Below are positions 16,904-25,362 of a stretch of DNA of 64,000 bases, one piece after another. How positions within the stretch are numbered: the first letter of the stretch is position 1; every line of letters starts with the position of its first letter. Location: contig NZ_UFQB01000003.1 in NCBI RefSeq assembly GCF_900496965.1, positions 248,001 through 312,000 of the forward strand, written 5' to 3'. A program made the position numbers and the translations under genes. This DNA comes from Achromobacter agilis. GTDB taxonomy: Bacteria; Pseudomonadota; Gammaproteobacteria; Burkholderiales; Burkholderiaceae_B. The notes beneath the pieces are model-generated. The model saw only the letters and a program-made list of their open reading frames with translations, searched no databases and had not been told where the DNA came from.

Positions 16904-16963
16904 GGGATGACTCCTCTTCCCTACGGTGTAGTGTTGCCGGGGTTCCGGCGGATGACAGGTTTA

Positions 16964-17674
16964 TTACACGCCCAGCAGTTCGTTGAGCGTGTCCTGTTTT
17001 TCTGAAAGTTCTGCCGCTTCGAAGTGTTCGACGATCTGGCCGTGTTCCATGACGTAGAAACGGTCGGCCAGCGGCGCTGCGAAGCGGAAGTTCTGTTCCA
17101 CCATGACGATGGTGTAGCCGCGCTGCTTGAGCGCCGTGATCATGCGCGCGAGCGCTTGCACGATGACGGGTGCGAGGCCTTCGGAAATTTCATCGAGCAG
17201 CAGCAGGTTGGCGCCGGTGCGCAGGATGCGCGCGACGGCCAGCATCTGCTGTTCGCCCCCCGACAGCCGGGTGCCGGGAGAATTCCGGCGTTCCTGGAGG
17301 TTGGGGAACATGTCGTAGATCTCGGCCAGCGACATGCCGCCGCCCAGCGAGCCGACAACGGGAGGCAGCAGCAGGTTTTCTTCGCAGGACAGGCTGGCGA
17401 AGATGCCGCGTTCTTCGGGGCAGTAGCCCACTCCCAGATGGGCGATCTTGTAGGTGGGCAGGTCGATGGCTTCGGTGCCGTGGATGCGTACCGAGCCCTT
17501 GCGCGATCCCGTCAGGCCGAGAATGGCCCGCAGCGTGGTGGTGCGGCCGGCGCCGTTGCGCCCGAGCAGCGTGACCACTTCGCCCTGCCCGACGCGCATA
17601 TCCACGCCGTGCAGGATATGCGATTCCCCGTACCAGGCCTGCAGGCCCGAAATTTCCAGCGCGGGGGTGCTCAT
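16964..17674 (-). CDS. livF: Branched-chain amino acid ABC transporter ATPase LivF
   Basis: 236 residues. The P-loop reads GRNGAGRTT: the normal Walker A lysine (GAGKT) is replaced by Arg. The signature LSGGEQQM and Walker B LLLLDEISEGLAP are present; DEISEG replaces the usual DEPSLG. The lysine contacts the ATP phosphates, so this subunit may be a weak or non-hydrolysing partner, unless the base (17544-17546 region) is a sequencing error. It overlaps livG by 4 bp (17671-17674). Confidence 0.9.
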   Translation of the reverse strand: MSTPALEISGLQAWYGESHILHGVDMRVGQGEVVTLLGRNGAGRTTTLRAILGLTGSRKGSVRIHGTEAIDLPTYKIAHLGVGYCPEERGIFASLSCEENLLLPPVVGSLGGGMSLAEIYDMFPNLQERRNSPGTRLSGGEQQMLAVARILRTGANLLLLDEISEGLAPVIVQALARMITALKQRGYTIVMVEQNFRFAAPLADRFYVMEHGQIVEHFEAAELSEKQDTLNELLGV

Positions 17675-18444
17675 GCGTGTGCTCCTTGAAGTTCGCCCTC
17701 GGTGGTGCCCATGTAGGCCTGCATCACTGCCGGATGGCGGGAGACTTCGGCGTAGGTTCCTTCGGCCAGCACGGAACCGCGCGCCAGCACGGTGATGGTG
17801 TCGGCGATGGAGGACACGACATTCATGTTGTGTTCCACCATGAGGATGGTCCGTCCGACGCTGACCCGCTTGATCAACTGCGTGACGCGATCCACGTCTT
17901 CGTGGCCCATGCCCTGGGTGGGTTCGTCCAGCAGCATCAGCTCGGGCTCCATCGCCAGCGTGGTGGCGATCTCGAGCGCGCGCTTGCGGCCGTACGGCAG
18001 GTTGACGGTGGTTTCGTCGGCGAAGGCGCCAAGATCCACCTGCTCAAGCAGGGCGCGCGCCGGCTCGTTCAGCGCGGCGAGCTGCTTGTCGCTGCTCCAA
18101 AAGTGGAACGACAGCCCGGTCTTGCGCTGCAAGCCGATGCGCACGTTCTCCAGCACGGTGAGGTGGGGAAACACGGCCGAGATCTGGAACGACCGGATGA
18201 TGCCGCGCCGCGCGATCTGCGCGGGCCGCTCGCCGGTGATGTCGATGCCGTTGAACTTGATGCTTCCCGAAGTGGGGGATAGAAACTTGGTAAGGAGGTT
18301 GAAGCATGTGGTCTTGCCCGCGCCGTTAGGCCCGATCAAGGCATGAATCTCGCCTCGCTTGATACGCAAATCGACCCCATTGACCGCGACGAAACCGCGG
18401 AATTCCTTCGTGAGGCCTTTTGTCTCCAGGATCGTGTCGTCCAT
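17671..18444 (-). CDS. livG: Branched-chain amino acid ABC transporter ATPase LivG
   Basis: 257 residues from ATG 18444 (MDDTILETKGLTKEF), the usual LivG start; a GTG at 18480 would add 12 residues and neither start has a clear ribosome site. Walker A GPNGAGKTT, signature LPYGRKRALEIATTLA and Walker B LMLLDEPTQGMGHED are intact, including the P-loop lysine that is missing in its partner LivF. It is the first gene of the liv operon. Confidence 0.9.
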   Translation of the reverse strand: MDDTILETKGLTKEFRGFVAVNGVDLRIKRGEIHALIGPNGAGKTTCFNLLTKFLSPTSGSIKFNGIDITGERPAQIARRGIIRSFQISAVFPHLTVLENVRIGLQRKTGLSFHFWSSDKQLAALNEPARALLEQVDLGAFADETTVNLPYGRKRALEIATTLAMEPELMLLDEPTQGMGHEDVDRVTQLIKRVSVGRTILMVEHNMNVVSSIADTITVLARGSVLAEGTYAEVSRHPAVMQAYMGTTEGELQGAHA

Positions 18445-18570
18445 GTTCGCTGCACCAGCGTTGTATTTATTGGTCTGCACCTGCCGTTATTGCGCCAGGC
18501 CCCGCGGGGTTCGGAAATCCAGCGAGGTATCGCAGTTTTCCGATGAGTTGCCGGCGAGTATGCGCACCTA

Positions 18571-18599
18571 TTTATCAAAATTCCATGAGGGTTTGTCAT
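18571..18599 (-). promoter_or_regulatory. Possible sigma-70 promoter for livG
   Basis: On the minus strand ATGACA (18599-18594) and GATAAA (18576-18571) are 17 bases apart, about 130 bases upstream of the livG ATG. Both hexamers deviate from consensus. Confidence 0.4.
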
Positions 18600-18623
18600 A
18601 GGTTTTGCAGTGCGGAAAGGGCA

Positions 18624-18643
18624 ATTGTCGGCGGGCCGACAAT
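18624..18643. promoter_or_regulatory. 20-base palindrome, possible operator or terminator stem
   Basis: ATTGTCGGC and GCCGACAAT are perfect 9-base arms around GG. There is no T-run on either side, which argues for a protein site over a terminator. It lies just upstream of the possible livG promoter. Confidence 0.5.
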
Positions 18644-18703
18644 GCTCTCGCTGCGCGGGGAGAAAGCACTGCCAGAGTGGAAATGCATCGCAGCAAATAA
18701 GCG

Positions 18704-18717
18704 TTGATCGTCATCAA
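18704..18717. promoter_or_regulatory. FNR/ANR-type binding site
   Basis: TTGATCGTCATCAA matches the FNR/ANR consensus TTGAT-N4-ATCAA at all ten defined positions; the symmetry extends to GCG...CGC (18701-18720). The only downstream gene on either strand that it could control is livG (minus strand), whose ATG is about 260 bp away. Confidence 0.65.
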
Positions 18718-18795
18718 CGCGTCACAACTTTTTGCACGAGGGAAAACCCGGTTTTCCCGTTGCTGATGCGATGCGCGCGCCATGGCACGCGGTGT

Positions 18796-19431
18796 TCAGG
18801 CGGGTGTTTTCTGCTTGAATTCGCAGAGATCGGAGATGCCGCACTGAGGGCATTTCGGCTTGCGGGCCACGCAGACATAACGGCCCAGCAGGATCAGCCA
18901 ATGGTGCGCGTCCTGCATATATTCGCGGGGCACGAATTTTTCGAGCTTGCGTTCGACTTCCAGCACGTTCTTGCCGGGCGCGATGCCGGTGCGGTTGGAC
19001 ACGCGGAAGATGTGCGTGTCCACGGCCATCGTGGGTTGGCCGAACGCGGTGTTGAGCACTACGTTGGCGGTCTTGCGGCCCACGCCGGGCAAGGCTTCCA
19101 GCGCCTCGCGGGTTTGCGGCACTTCGCCGCCGTGCTGCTCCAGCAGAATCTTGCAGGTGGCGATGGTGTTCTTCGCCTTCGTGCGGAAGAGTCCGATGGT
19201 TTTGATGTAGTCCGCCAGGCCCGCTTCGCCCAGCGCCAGCAGGCCTTGCGGCGTGCCATGTTGCGGGAAGAACTTGCGCGTGGCGATGTTGACCGATTTA
19301 TCGGTGGCCTGCGCCGACAGCAGCACCGCGATCAGCAGCTGGAACGGCGTGTCGTATTCGAGTTCGGTGGTGGGATGGGGATTGGCCGCTTGCAGGCGGG
19401 CGAAGATCTCTTGGCGTTTGGCGGCGTTCAT
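18796..19431 (-). CDS. nth: Endonuclease III
   Basis: 211 residues, the same length as E. coli Nth. The catalytic lysine K120 lies in the helix-hairpin-helix LPGVGRKTANVV and the catalytic aspartate D138 in AVDTHIFRV. The C-terminal [4Fe-4S] cluster motif C-x6-C-x2-C-x5-C is present (CVARKPKC...). It removes oxidised pyrimidines and cuts abasic sites in base excision repair. I start it at ATG 19431, which gives the canonical length. It follows rnfB by 5 bp, the usual rnfB-nth pairing. Confidence 0.96.
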   Translation of the reverse strand: MNAAKRQEIFARLQAANPHPTTELEYDTPFQLLIAVLLSAQATDKSVNIATRKFFPQHGTPQGLLALGEAGLADYIKTIGLFRTKAKNTIATCKILLEQHGGEVPQTREALEALPGVGRKTANVVLNTAFGQPTMAVDTHIFRVSNRTGIAPGKNVLEVERKLEKFVPREYMQDAHHWLILLGRYVCVARKPKCPQCGISDLCEFKQKTPA

Positions 19432-19436
19432 GGCTG

Positions 19437-20063
19437 CTAGGCGTTGCGGCGGGCCCGGGCGCGAGCCAGCGCGGATTCGATGGCGGAGCGCTTGCGCTCC
19501 TCGTTGCCGGCGTCGGCGGCGGGCGTGCTGGGGGAGGCAGGCGCTTCGGGCGCCATCAGGCGCGCGTTGTCGGCCGCCAGGCGTTCCATTCGCGCCTGGT
19601 GGCTGCGGTGACGTTCGCGGCTGATGGCGGCGTCTTGCGCGCCCCAGGTGCGTCCCGCGGGCACCATCTCGATGCAGTCCACCGGACAGGGCGCCACGCA
19701 CAGGTCGCAGCCGGTGCACCAGTCGTCCAGCACGGTGTGCATGTGCTTGTTGGCGCCGACGATGGCGTCCACCGGACAGGCCTGGATGCACAGCGTACAG
19801 CCGATGCAGTGCGATTCGTCGATGCGGGCGACCAGCAGCGGGCCGGGCTCGCCGCGGGCCGTGTCCAACGGCAGGACGGGCGTGCCGAGCAGGGTGGACA
19901 ACGCGGCGATGCCTTCGTCGCCGCCGGGCGGACAGCGATTGATCGGAGCGGCGGCGTCGGCGATGGCGTCGGCGTAGGGCCGGCAGCCGTCGTATCCGCA
20001 CTTGGTGCATTGCGTCTGGGGCAGCAAGGCATCGATGCGGTCGGCAAGGGAGCGACAGGACAT
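19437..20063 (-). CDS. rnfB: RnfB-type ferredoxin (electron transport complex subunit B homolog), orphan
   Basis: 208 residues from ATG 20063. An Fe-S motif C-x2-C-x4-C lies near residue 20 (CTKCGYDGC) and two ferredoxin [4Fe-4S] motifs follow ([12 protein letters not shown] and [12 protein letters not shown]). The C-terminal 50 residues are charged and low-complexity. The hydrophobic N-terminal anchor of classical RnfB is absent and no other rnf gene is nearby. It probably passes electrons as a soluble protein, perhaps to the neighbouring Fe-S enzyme Nth or to a redox sensor; that link is inference from synteny. Confidence 0.85.
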   Translation of the reverse strand: MSCRSLADRIDALLPQTQCTKCGYDGCRPYADAIADAAAPINRCPPGGDEGIAALSTLLGTPVLPLDTARGEPGPLLVARIDESHCIGCTLCIQACPVDAIVGANKHMHTVLDDWCTGCDLCVAPCPVDCIEMVPAGRTWGAQDAAISRERHRSHQARMERLAADNARLMAPEAPASPSTPAADAGNEERKRSAIESALARARARRNA

Positions 20064-20124
20064 GATAGGAAACAGAAAACCGTAGGAGGGGCGTGGCGCG
20101 TCGATGCAAGGCCCAAATGCCGAT

Positions 20125-20169
20125 CGCGCGCAAGCGGTCAAGCGAAGACCGCTTGACCGCTTGCGCGCG
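20125..20169. repeat. Perfect 20-bp-arm hairpin between phaZ and rnfB
   Basis: Arms 20125-20144 and 20150-20169 are exact reverse complements around a 5-base loop (AAGAC). Each arm contains CAAGCGGTCAAGCG or its complement. It follows the phaZ stop by about 48 bp and precedes rnfB by 61 bp. There is no T-tract, so it may be a processing or stability element, or a terminator of unusual type. Confidence 0.8.
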
Positions 20170-20216
20170 CTTGACATCCGGGGGCTAGTTCAGGCGCGGC
20201 TCACGCGGCATCCATC

Positions 20217-21443
20217 CTACGCAGATTGCCGGATGAATTCGGCAATTTTAGGACAGATCATTTCCCGCCAGCGGCGGCCCGAGAAAATCCCGTAATGGCC
20301 GCAGTTGGGCGCCGTGTAATGCATCTTGCGCTCGGCCGGAATGTTCTTGCACAGCTTGATGGCGGCGCGCGTCTGGCCCTGGCCGGAGATGTCGTCCAGT
20401 TCGCCTTCAATGCTGAAGAGGGCGACCTTCTTGATGTCCGCGGGGCGCACCGGCTTGCCTTCGACTTCCCAGGTGCCGTTGGGCAGCTGGAATTCCTGGA
20501 ACACCATGCGGATCGTGTCCAGGTAGAACTCGGCCGGCATGTCCAGCACGGCGTTGTATTCGTCGTAGAAGCGGCGATGCGCCTCGGCGTCGCTGTCGTC
20601 TCCGCGCAGCAGGTCCAGGTAGAAGTCGTAGTGCGACTTCATGTGGCGGTCCGGGTTCATGGCCATGAACCCGGCATGCTGCAGGAAACCCGGGTAGACC
20701 TTGCGGCCCGAGCCCGGATAGCGCGGCGGCACCGGGTGGATGACCTGGTTCTCGAACCAGGAGTAGGGCTTGGTCGTGGCCAGGCGGTTTACCTGCGTGG
20801 GCGACTGGCGCGGGTCGATGGGGCCGCCCATCATCACCATGCTGCGCGGCTGGCAGGGATCGTTGGCGGAGGCCATCAGGGAAACGGCGGCCAGCACCGG
20901 CACCGTGGGCTGGCAGACGGACATAACGTGCACGTCCGGGCCCAGATGGCGGATGAAGTCCTGCACGTAGCGCACGTAGTCGTTCAGGTGGAACGGTCCG
21001 GCGGACAGCGGCACCATGCGGGCGTCGATCCAGTCTGTGACGTAGACGTCATGGGCGGGCAGCAGGGCCCGCACCGTGTCGCGCAGCAAAGTGGCGTGAT
21101 GGCCGGACAGGGGAGCGACCAGCAGGATCTTGGGATCGTCGCCGCGGGCATGGCGGACGTCGCGGTGAAAGTGCACCAGGCGGCAGAACGGCTTGTCCAT
21201 CACCACGCCTTCGGTGACGCGGACGGCCTTGCCATCGATCTGGGTGGTGGGGAGGTTCCAGGCCGGCTTCTGGTATTCCTTGCCGATGCGTGTCATCAGC
21301 TCGTACCCAGCCGCCATCTGGCGGGAAATCGGGGTGTAAGCGAGAGGGCTGTAGGGGCTGGAAAACAGCTGGGAGCCGGCGTCCGTGAAAGCTGCGAACG
21401 GAGTCAGGAAGGCGCGCTGCATTTCGTGCAATTGATACAGCAT
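20217..21443 (-). CDS. phaZ: Intracellular polyhydroxybutyrate depolymerase
   Basis: 408 residues, no signal peptide. The nucleophile region is SVCQPTVP with C177 in place of the serine of ordinary lipases, a mark of the PhaZa1-type intracellular depolymerases (about 400-420 residues). Other family segments (PLSGHHATLLRDTVRALL, YVTDWIDARMVP) are present. The enzyme mobilises stored PHB granules in the cytoplasm. It is a single gene with its own upstream region (21444-21656, about 210 bp, AT-rich near 21530-21560) and is followed by the long hairpin. Confidence 0.93.
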   Translation of the reverse strand: MLYQLHEMQRAFLTPFAAFTDAGSQLFSSPYSPLAYTPISRQMAAGYELMTRIGKEYQKPAWNLPTTQIDGKAVRVTEGVVMDKPFCRLVHFHRDVRHARGDDPKILLVAPLSGHHATLLRDTVRALLPAHDVYVTDWIDARMVPLSAGPFHLNDYVRYVQDFIRHLGPDVHVMSVCQPTVPVLAAVSLMASANDPCQPRSMVMMGGPIDPRQSPTQVNRLATTKPYSWFENQVIHPVPPRYPGSGRKVYPGFLQHAGFMAMNPDRHMKSHYDFYLDLLRGDDSDAEAHRRFYDEYNAVLDMPAEFYLDTIRMVFQEFQLPNGTWEVEGKPVRPADIKKVALFSIEGELDDISGQGQTRAAIKLCKNIPAERKMHYTAPNCGHYGIFSGRRWREMICPKIAEFIRQSA

Positions 21444-21656
21444 GTGGGAAAAGTCCTTCTGGGTCGTGCGTGTGTCCCGATTATTGCCCCGGGGACTAAC
21501 GATATTTCTAAACAGCCTGAAGAAACGTCGACAAAAAAAGCAAATATGTTGCTAAAAAACGACCCAATACCCGATTAGGCACCAGTTTAGGGCGCTTCTT
21601 ATGCCTTGCCGTGATGCCAAATGGAGGATTTATGCACTACACCGGGCGGTGTCGGG

Positions 21657-22457
21657 TCACCAGTAGTTTTCGACCGCCAGATTGCCGGGGATGCCGCGGC
21701 GGCCCGGCTTGAATCCGCGCTCGCCCAGGAGCTTGCGGGCGTCCGCCAGCATGGCGGGGTTGCCGCAAAGCATGACCTTCGCGTGCTCGGGATCCAGGGA
21801 TTGGCCGGCCAACTGTTCCAGGCGGCCGTCGGCGATCAGCGTGGTGAGGCGCTCCTGCGGCATGCCGGGCAGGGGCTCGCGCGTGGCGATGGGCAGGTAG
21901 ATAAGCTTCTGCGGATCCGTCGCGAACAGCTCGGCGAGGCCGGGCTGCCGGCGCCAGGATTCGATCTCTTCGCGATAGGCCAGTTCCGCGGCGGTGCGCA
22001 CGCCGTGCACCAGGATGATGCGGCGGTAGGCGCGCCAGGCGGCAGGATCACGCAGGATGGACAGGTAGGCCGACAGGCCGGTGCCGGACGCCAGCAGCCA
22101 CAGGTCGCCGCCGGGAGCGAAGCGTTCCAGCGTCAGGAATCCGTAGGGGGCCTTCTCGACGTACAGCGAGTCCCCGGGCTGCAGCCGCGCCATGCGCGGG
22201 CTGAACAGTCCTTCGGGGACCACGATGGAATAGAACTCGAGCCACGGCTCGTGCGGCGCCGACACCATGGAGTAGGCGCGCCACAGCGTGGGGTCGCCGC
22301 CGGGGGCGTCGGCTTCAGGCAGGCCTACGCGGGCGAACTGGCCAGGCAGGAATGCGTACGCGTCGTCGCGCGTCACGCGCACGGAGAACAGCTTGTCCGG
22401 CACCCAGGTATGGACGTGGGTTACGGTCTGGCACGTGTATTTGGAGTCGTCGGTCAT
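21657..22457 (-). CDS. fpr: Ferredoxin/flavodoxin--NADP+ reductase
   Basis: 266 residues. The FAD-binding motif RAYSMVSAP is near residue 61, and the NADPH-binding GTGLSAYLSILRD segment near 119. The protein ends with an aromatic residue (ENYW), as is typical of bacterial Fpr. It moves electrons between NADPH and ferredoxin or flavodoxin. The ferredoxin gene fdxA lies 48 bp upstream on the same strand, so reductase and electron carrier are probably made together. Confidence 0.92.
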   Translation of the reverse strand: MTDDSKYTCQTVTHVHTWVPDKLFSVRVTRDDAYAFLPGQFARVGLPEADAPGGDPTLWRAYSMVSAPHEPWLEFYSIVVPEGLFSPRMARLQPGDSLYVEKAPYGFLTLERFAPGGDLWLLASGTGLSAYLSILRDPAAWRAYRRIILVHGVRTAAELAYREEIESWRRQPGLAELFATDPQKLIYLPIATREPLPGMPQERLTTLIADGRLEQLAGQSLDPEHAKVMLCGNPAMLADARKLLGERGFKPGRRGIPGNLAVENYW

Positions 22458-22505
22458 CGGGGCATCGCACGAAGCCGGCCGCCAGGCGGGGCCGGCCTTC
22501 GCCGA

Positions 22506-22829
22506 TTATTTTTCCAGGTATTGCAGCTTGTCCTGCTTGCCGTTCCAGTCGTCGGCGTCGGGCAGGGGCTTCTTGGCGCGGCTGATGCTGGCGAACTCGG
22601 GGGAGAGTTCGGCGTTCAGGGCGATGAAGTTCATTTGGTCCTGCGGCACGTCTTCTTCGGCGTAGATCGCATTGGCCGGGCATTCCGGGATGCAGACGGC
22701 GCAGTCGATGCATTCGTCGGGATCGATCACGAGGAAGTTCGGGCCCTCACGAAAACAGTCCACCGGGCACACGTCTACGCAGTCGGTGTACTTGCACTTA
22801 ATACAGTTTTCGGTGACAACGTGGGTCAT
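22506..22829 (-). CDS. fdxA: 7Fe-8S-type ferredoxin FdxA
   Basis: 107 residues with two clusters. The first half has [14 protein letters not shown], the [3Fe-4S]/[4Fe-4S] arrangement of the Azotobacter FdI family; the second has [12 protein letters not shown]. The acidic C-terminal extension is also typical. It is a soluble electron carrier, a natural partner of the Fpr encoded just downstream. It is transcribed divergently from pncB across a 154-bp gap. Confidence 0.93.
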   Translation of the reverse strand: MTHVVTENCIKCKYTDCVDVCPVDCFREGPNFLVIDPDECIDCAVCIPECPANAIYAEEDVPQDQMNFIALNAELSPEFASISRAKKPLPDADDWNGKQDKLQYLEK

Positions 22830-22983
22830 TCAGGAACTCCGGGATCGGCGGCTTTGGTCTTGTTGCAGCGATTTTACCCAATGCCGCGCGGATGTGCCGG
22901 TAATACCCGTATTGACATCGTGGCCCTTCGCCCCTTGCGGCGCACGCTCTATGCTATGGTGTCGCGAAACGAAACGCGCAATC

Positions 22984-24159
22984 ATGATAATTACCTCGCT
23001 GCTCGACACCGACCTGTATAAATTCAGCATGATGCAGGTGGTCCTGCATCAGTTTCCCGCTGCCCAGGTCGAGTACCGTTACAAATGCCGTACTGCCGGG
23101 GTGGACTTGCGCCCCTATCTGGACGAAATCCGCGAGGAAGTGCACCAGCTGTGCCAGCTTCGGTTCACCGACGACGAACTTAAATATCTCGGCGGCTTGC
23201 GTTTTATCAAGAGCGACTTCGTTGATTTCCTCGAGCTGTTCCACATGCCCGAGCGCTGCATTCATATCGGCGAGGGCGATGCGCCCGGCGAAATCAGCAT
23301 TGAGGTCAAGGGGCCGTGGCTGCACACGATCCTGTTCGAGATCCCGGTGCTGGCCATCGTCAACGAGGTCTATTTCCGCAATACGCGCAAGAGCCCCGAC
23401 TGGGAAGAGGGGCGCAAGCGCCTGCAGTCCAAGATGCACCTGGTGCTTGACGACCCTGCGCTGGCGGACTTCCGGGTGGCCGAATACGGCACGCGCCGCC
23501 GGTTCTCCAAGGTCTGGCACGAGGAAATCGTGTCCACCATGAAGGCACAGATGGGCCCGCATTTCGCCGGCACCAGCAACGTGTTGTTCGCCAAGCAGCA
23601 CGAGGTCCTGCCGCTGGGAACGATGGGCCACGAATACCTGCAGGCCTGCCAGGCGCTGGGTCCGCGCCTGCGCGATTCGCAAGTATTCGCGCTGGAGGTC
23701 TGGGCCAAGGAATACCGCGGCGACCTGGGCATCGCGCTGTCCGACGTCTACGGCATGGATGCCTTCCTGCGCGATTTCGACATGTATTTCTGCAAGCTGT
23801 TCGACGGCGCGCGGCATGACTCCGGCGATCCGTTCATCTGGGGAGAGCGCCTGCTCGAGCACTATCGCCAGAACCGCGTGGATCCGCGCGCCAAAACGCT
23901 GGTGTTTTCAGATTCCCTGACCTTCCCGCGCGCCATCGAACTGGCCCGCCAGTTCTCCGGCCGCTGCAAGGTGTCCTTCGGCATCGGCACCAACCTGACC
24001 AACGACCTGGGCCACGAACCTCTGCAGATCGTCATGAAGATGGTCCGTTGCAACGGGCAGCCCGTCGCCAAGGTGTCGGACGCGCCGGAAAAGACCATGT
24101 GCGACGATCCGGCCTACCTGGCCTACCTGCGCCAGGTTTTCCAGCTGCCTCCCGCCTGA
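22984..24159 (+). CDS. pncB: Nicotinate phosphoribosyltransferase
   Basis: 391 residues from ATG 22984 ([16 protein letters not shown]); the frame is open further upstream but that part overlaps fdxA. H216 in GTMGHEYLQ corresponds to the phosphorylated histidine of enterobacterial PncB. It converts nicotinate and PRPP to nicotinate mononucleotide in NAD salvage. It is followed by ridA after 72 bp. Confidence 0.95.
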   Translation: MIITSLLDTDLYKFSMMQVVLHQFPAAQVEYRYKCRTAGVDLRPYLDEIREEVHQLCQLRFTDDELKYLGGLRFIKSDFVDFLELFHMPERCIHIGEGDAPGEISIEVKGPWLHTILFEIPVLAIVNEVYFRNTRKSPDWEEGRKRLQSKMHLVLDDPALADFRVAEYGTRRRFSKVWHEEIVSTMKAQMGPHFAGTSNVLFAKQHEVLPLGTMGHEYLQACQALGPRLRDSQVFALEVWAKEYRGDLGIALSDVYGMDAFLRDFDMYFCKLFDGARHDSGDPFIWGERLLEHYRQNRVDPRAKTLVFSDSLTFPRAIELARQFSGRCKVSFGIGTNLTNDLGHEPLQIVMKMVRCNGQPVAKVSDAPEKTMCDDPAYLAYLRQVFQLPPA

Positions 24160-24231
24160 GGGCGGCTCGGGGTACAGTGCGGGTTCCTTGTCATTGTTTC
24201 ACCCAACCCACTCGAATCTAGGGGAATATTC

Positions 24232-24582
24232 ATGAGCAGCATCAAGCGCTTCCACGTCGACAAGCGCCTGTCGGACATGGCCGTGTTCAACGGCGTTGCA
24301 TACCTGGCTGGTCAGGTGCCGGATGATGCCACGCTGGACATCACCGGCCAGACCGCGCAAGTGCTCGCGACGATCGACCGCCTGCTGGCCGAAGCCGGCA
24401 CCGACAAGACCAAGATCCTGATGGCCCAGATCTACGTGGCCAACATGAAGGAATTCGACGGCATGAACAAGGCGTGGGACGCCTGGGTCGCCGCCGGCAA
24501 CTCGCCTCCGCGCGCCACGGTCGAAGCCCGCCTGGCCAATCCCGACTACAAGGTCGAGATCGTCGTCACGGCCGCGATCTAA
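24232..24582 (+). CDS. RidA family protein (reactive imine deaminase-like)
   Basis: 116 residues. The conserved R (SPPRATVEARL) that binds substrate carboxylate in RidA enzymes is present, as is the family's N-terminal GVAYLAGQVPDDA segment. Members hydrolyse 2-aminoacrylate-type imines released by PLP enzymes. The sequence is closer to the YoaB/YjgH-like subgroup than to archetypal RidA, so catalytic activity is likely but not certain. It has its own ribosome site (AGGGGAA). Confidence 0.85.
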   Translation: MSSIKRFHVDKRLSDMAVFNGVAYLAGQVPDDATLDITGQTAQVLATIDRLLAEAGTDKTKILMAQIYVANMKEFDGMNKAWDAWVAAGNSPPRATVEARLANPDYKVEIVVTAAI

Positions 24583-24586
24583 AACC

Positions 24587-24800
24587 CAGCCGAGCCTTCC
24601 GTGTGTCTGACACCAGCCGAGCCTTCCGTGTGTCTGACACCTTGTGTGTCTGACACCGGCTGACTTCGAGGACACCGGCTGACTTCGAGAGATATCTGCC
24701 ATGCGGTTGGTGTCAGACACCCGCGAAACACCCGAGCATGGCGCAGTCCGTCTCCTCGGGTGTCAGACACCTGTCCTATAGCCGAGTCCTGTCTTATAGC
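24587..24800. repeat. Mosaic of short tandem repeats and a 12-13 bp palindrome in five copies
   Basis: A 27-base unit is repeated exactly (24587-24613, 24614-24640). A 19-base unit GACACCGGCTGACTTCGAG is also exact (24652-24670, 24671-24689). CTGTC(C/T)TATAGC occurs at 24771-24782 and 24789-24800. The palindrome GTGTCTGACACC appears at 24603, 24630 and 24646, and its complement GGTGTCAGACACC at 24709 and 24759. No gene is visible here. It looks like an extragenic palindromic element reshuffled by slippage. Confidence 0.85.
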
Positions 24801-24851
24801 GACCATCGACCCAGCGACCGCCTCACACCCGCCCCGAGCGCGGCATCGCCC

Positions 24852-25362
24852 TCACTGCCCCAGTAGCAGTGTCCCCGCCAGCAATCCCCCCAGTTCCTCG
24901 CATTTCTCCAGGTCCGCCTGAGCCACCGTCTTGGGCGCCAGGATCTGCTGCGCCGTCTGCGCGCCCATATTGACGATGAGGGCAGGGGCCACGGCCTTGA
25001 GCCGCCATCCGGTGCAGATGCGTTCCGTCTGCCGGGCGGCGCCCGAGCCGTCGCTGCCCGCGCTGATCGCGCAGGCATAGGGCAGCCCCTGTATCCGGTC
25101 CAGCACCGCGTAGTAGTTGCGGTCGAAGCATTCCTTCATCTCGCCGCTCAGCCCCGCCAGGTTCTCGGGGGGCGCAGAACAGATAGCCATGGCTGGCGAG
25201 CAGGTCTTCGGCCTGCACGTCCGAGGCGCGCCGCAGCTCGACGCGCAGCTCGCTCTCTTGTTCGAGCTGGGCGGCGGCGGACTGCGCGCCACGGGCTGCG
25301 GCCTCGGCCATCTGGCGCGCGGCGCCGGTGCGGGAATGCCAGACGATCAGCAGCTGTTTCAT
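24852..25362 (-). pseudogene. Flavodoxin-like NAD(P)H-dependent reductase gene with a frameshift
   Basis: The N-terminal part reads from ATG 25362 (MKQLLIVWHSRTGAARQMAEAA, a flavodoxin FMN-phosphate loop) to GYLFCAP near 25173. The rest continues in another frame (ENLAGLSGEMKECFDRNYY to GTLLLGQ, stop at 24852). The switch is at a run of six G on the plus strand (25167-25172); five would restore one 169-residue protein. It is either a real mutation, slippage-based phase variation or an assembly error. The start overlaps the mtfA stop (25359-25362), so it was the second gene of that pair. Confidence 0.8.

Larger units (their letters stand above)
18481..18795 (-). other. Non-coding region upstream of the liv operon with two palindromes
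   Basis: About 315 bp between livG and nth with no convincing gene. It contains a possible minus-strand promoter (18571-18599), a 20-base palindrome (18624-18643) and a perfect FNR/ANR-type site (18704-18717). Short frames in it have no coding character. Confidence 0.6.

Noticed and set aside
24587..24800. CRISPR array
   Set aside because: Repeats are of several kinds and mostly back-to-back, without uniform spacers, and no cas genes are present.
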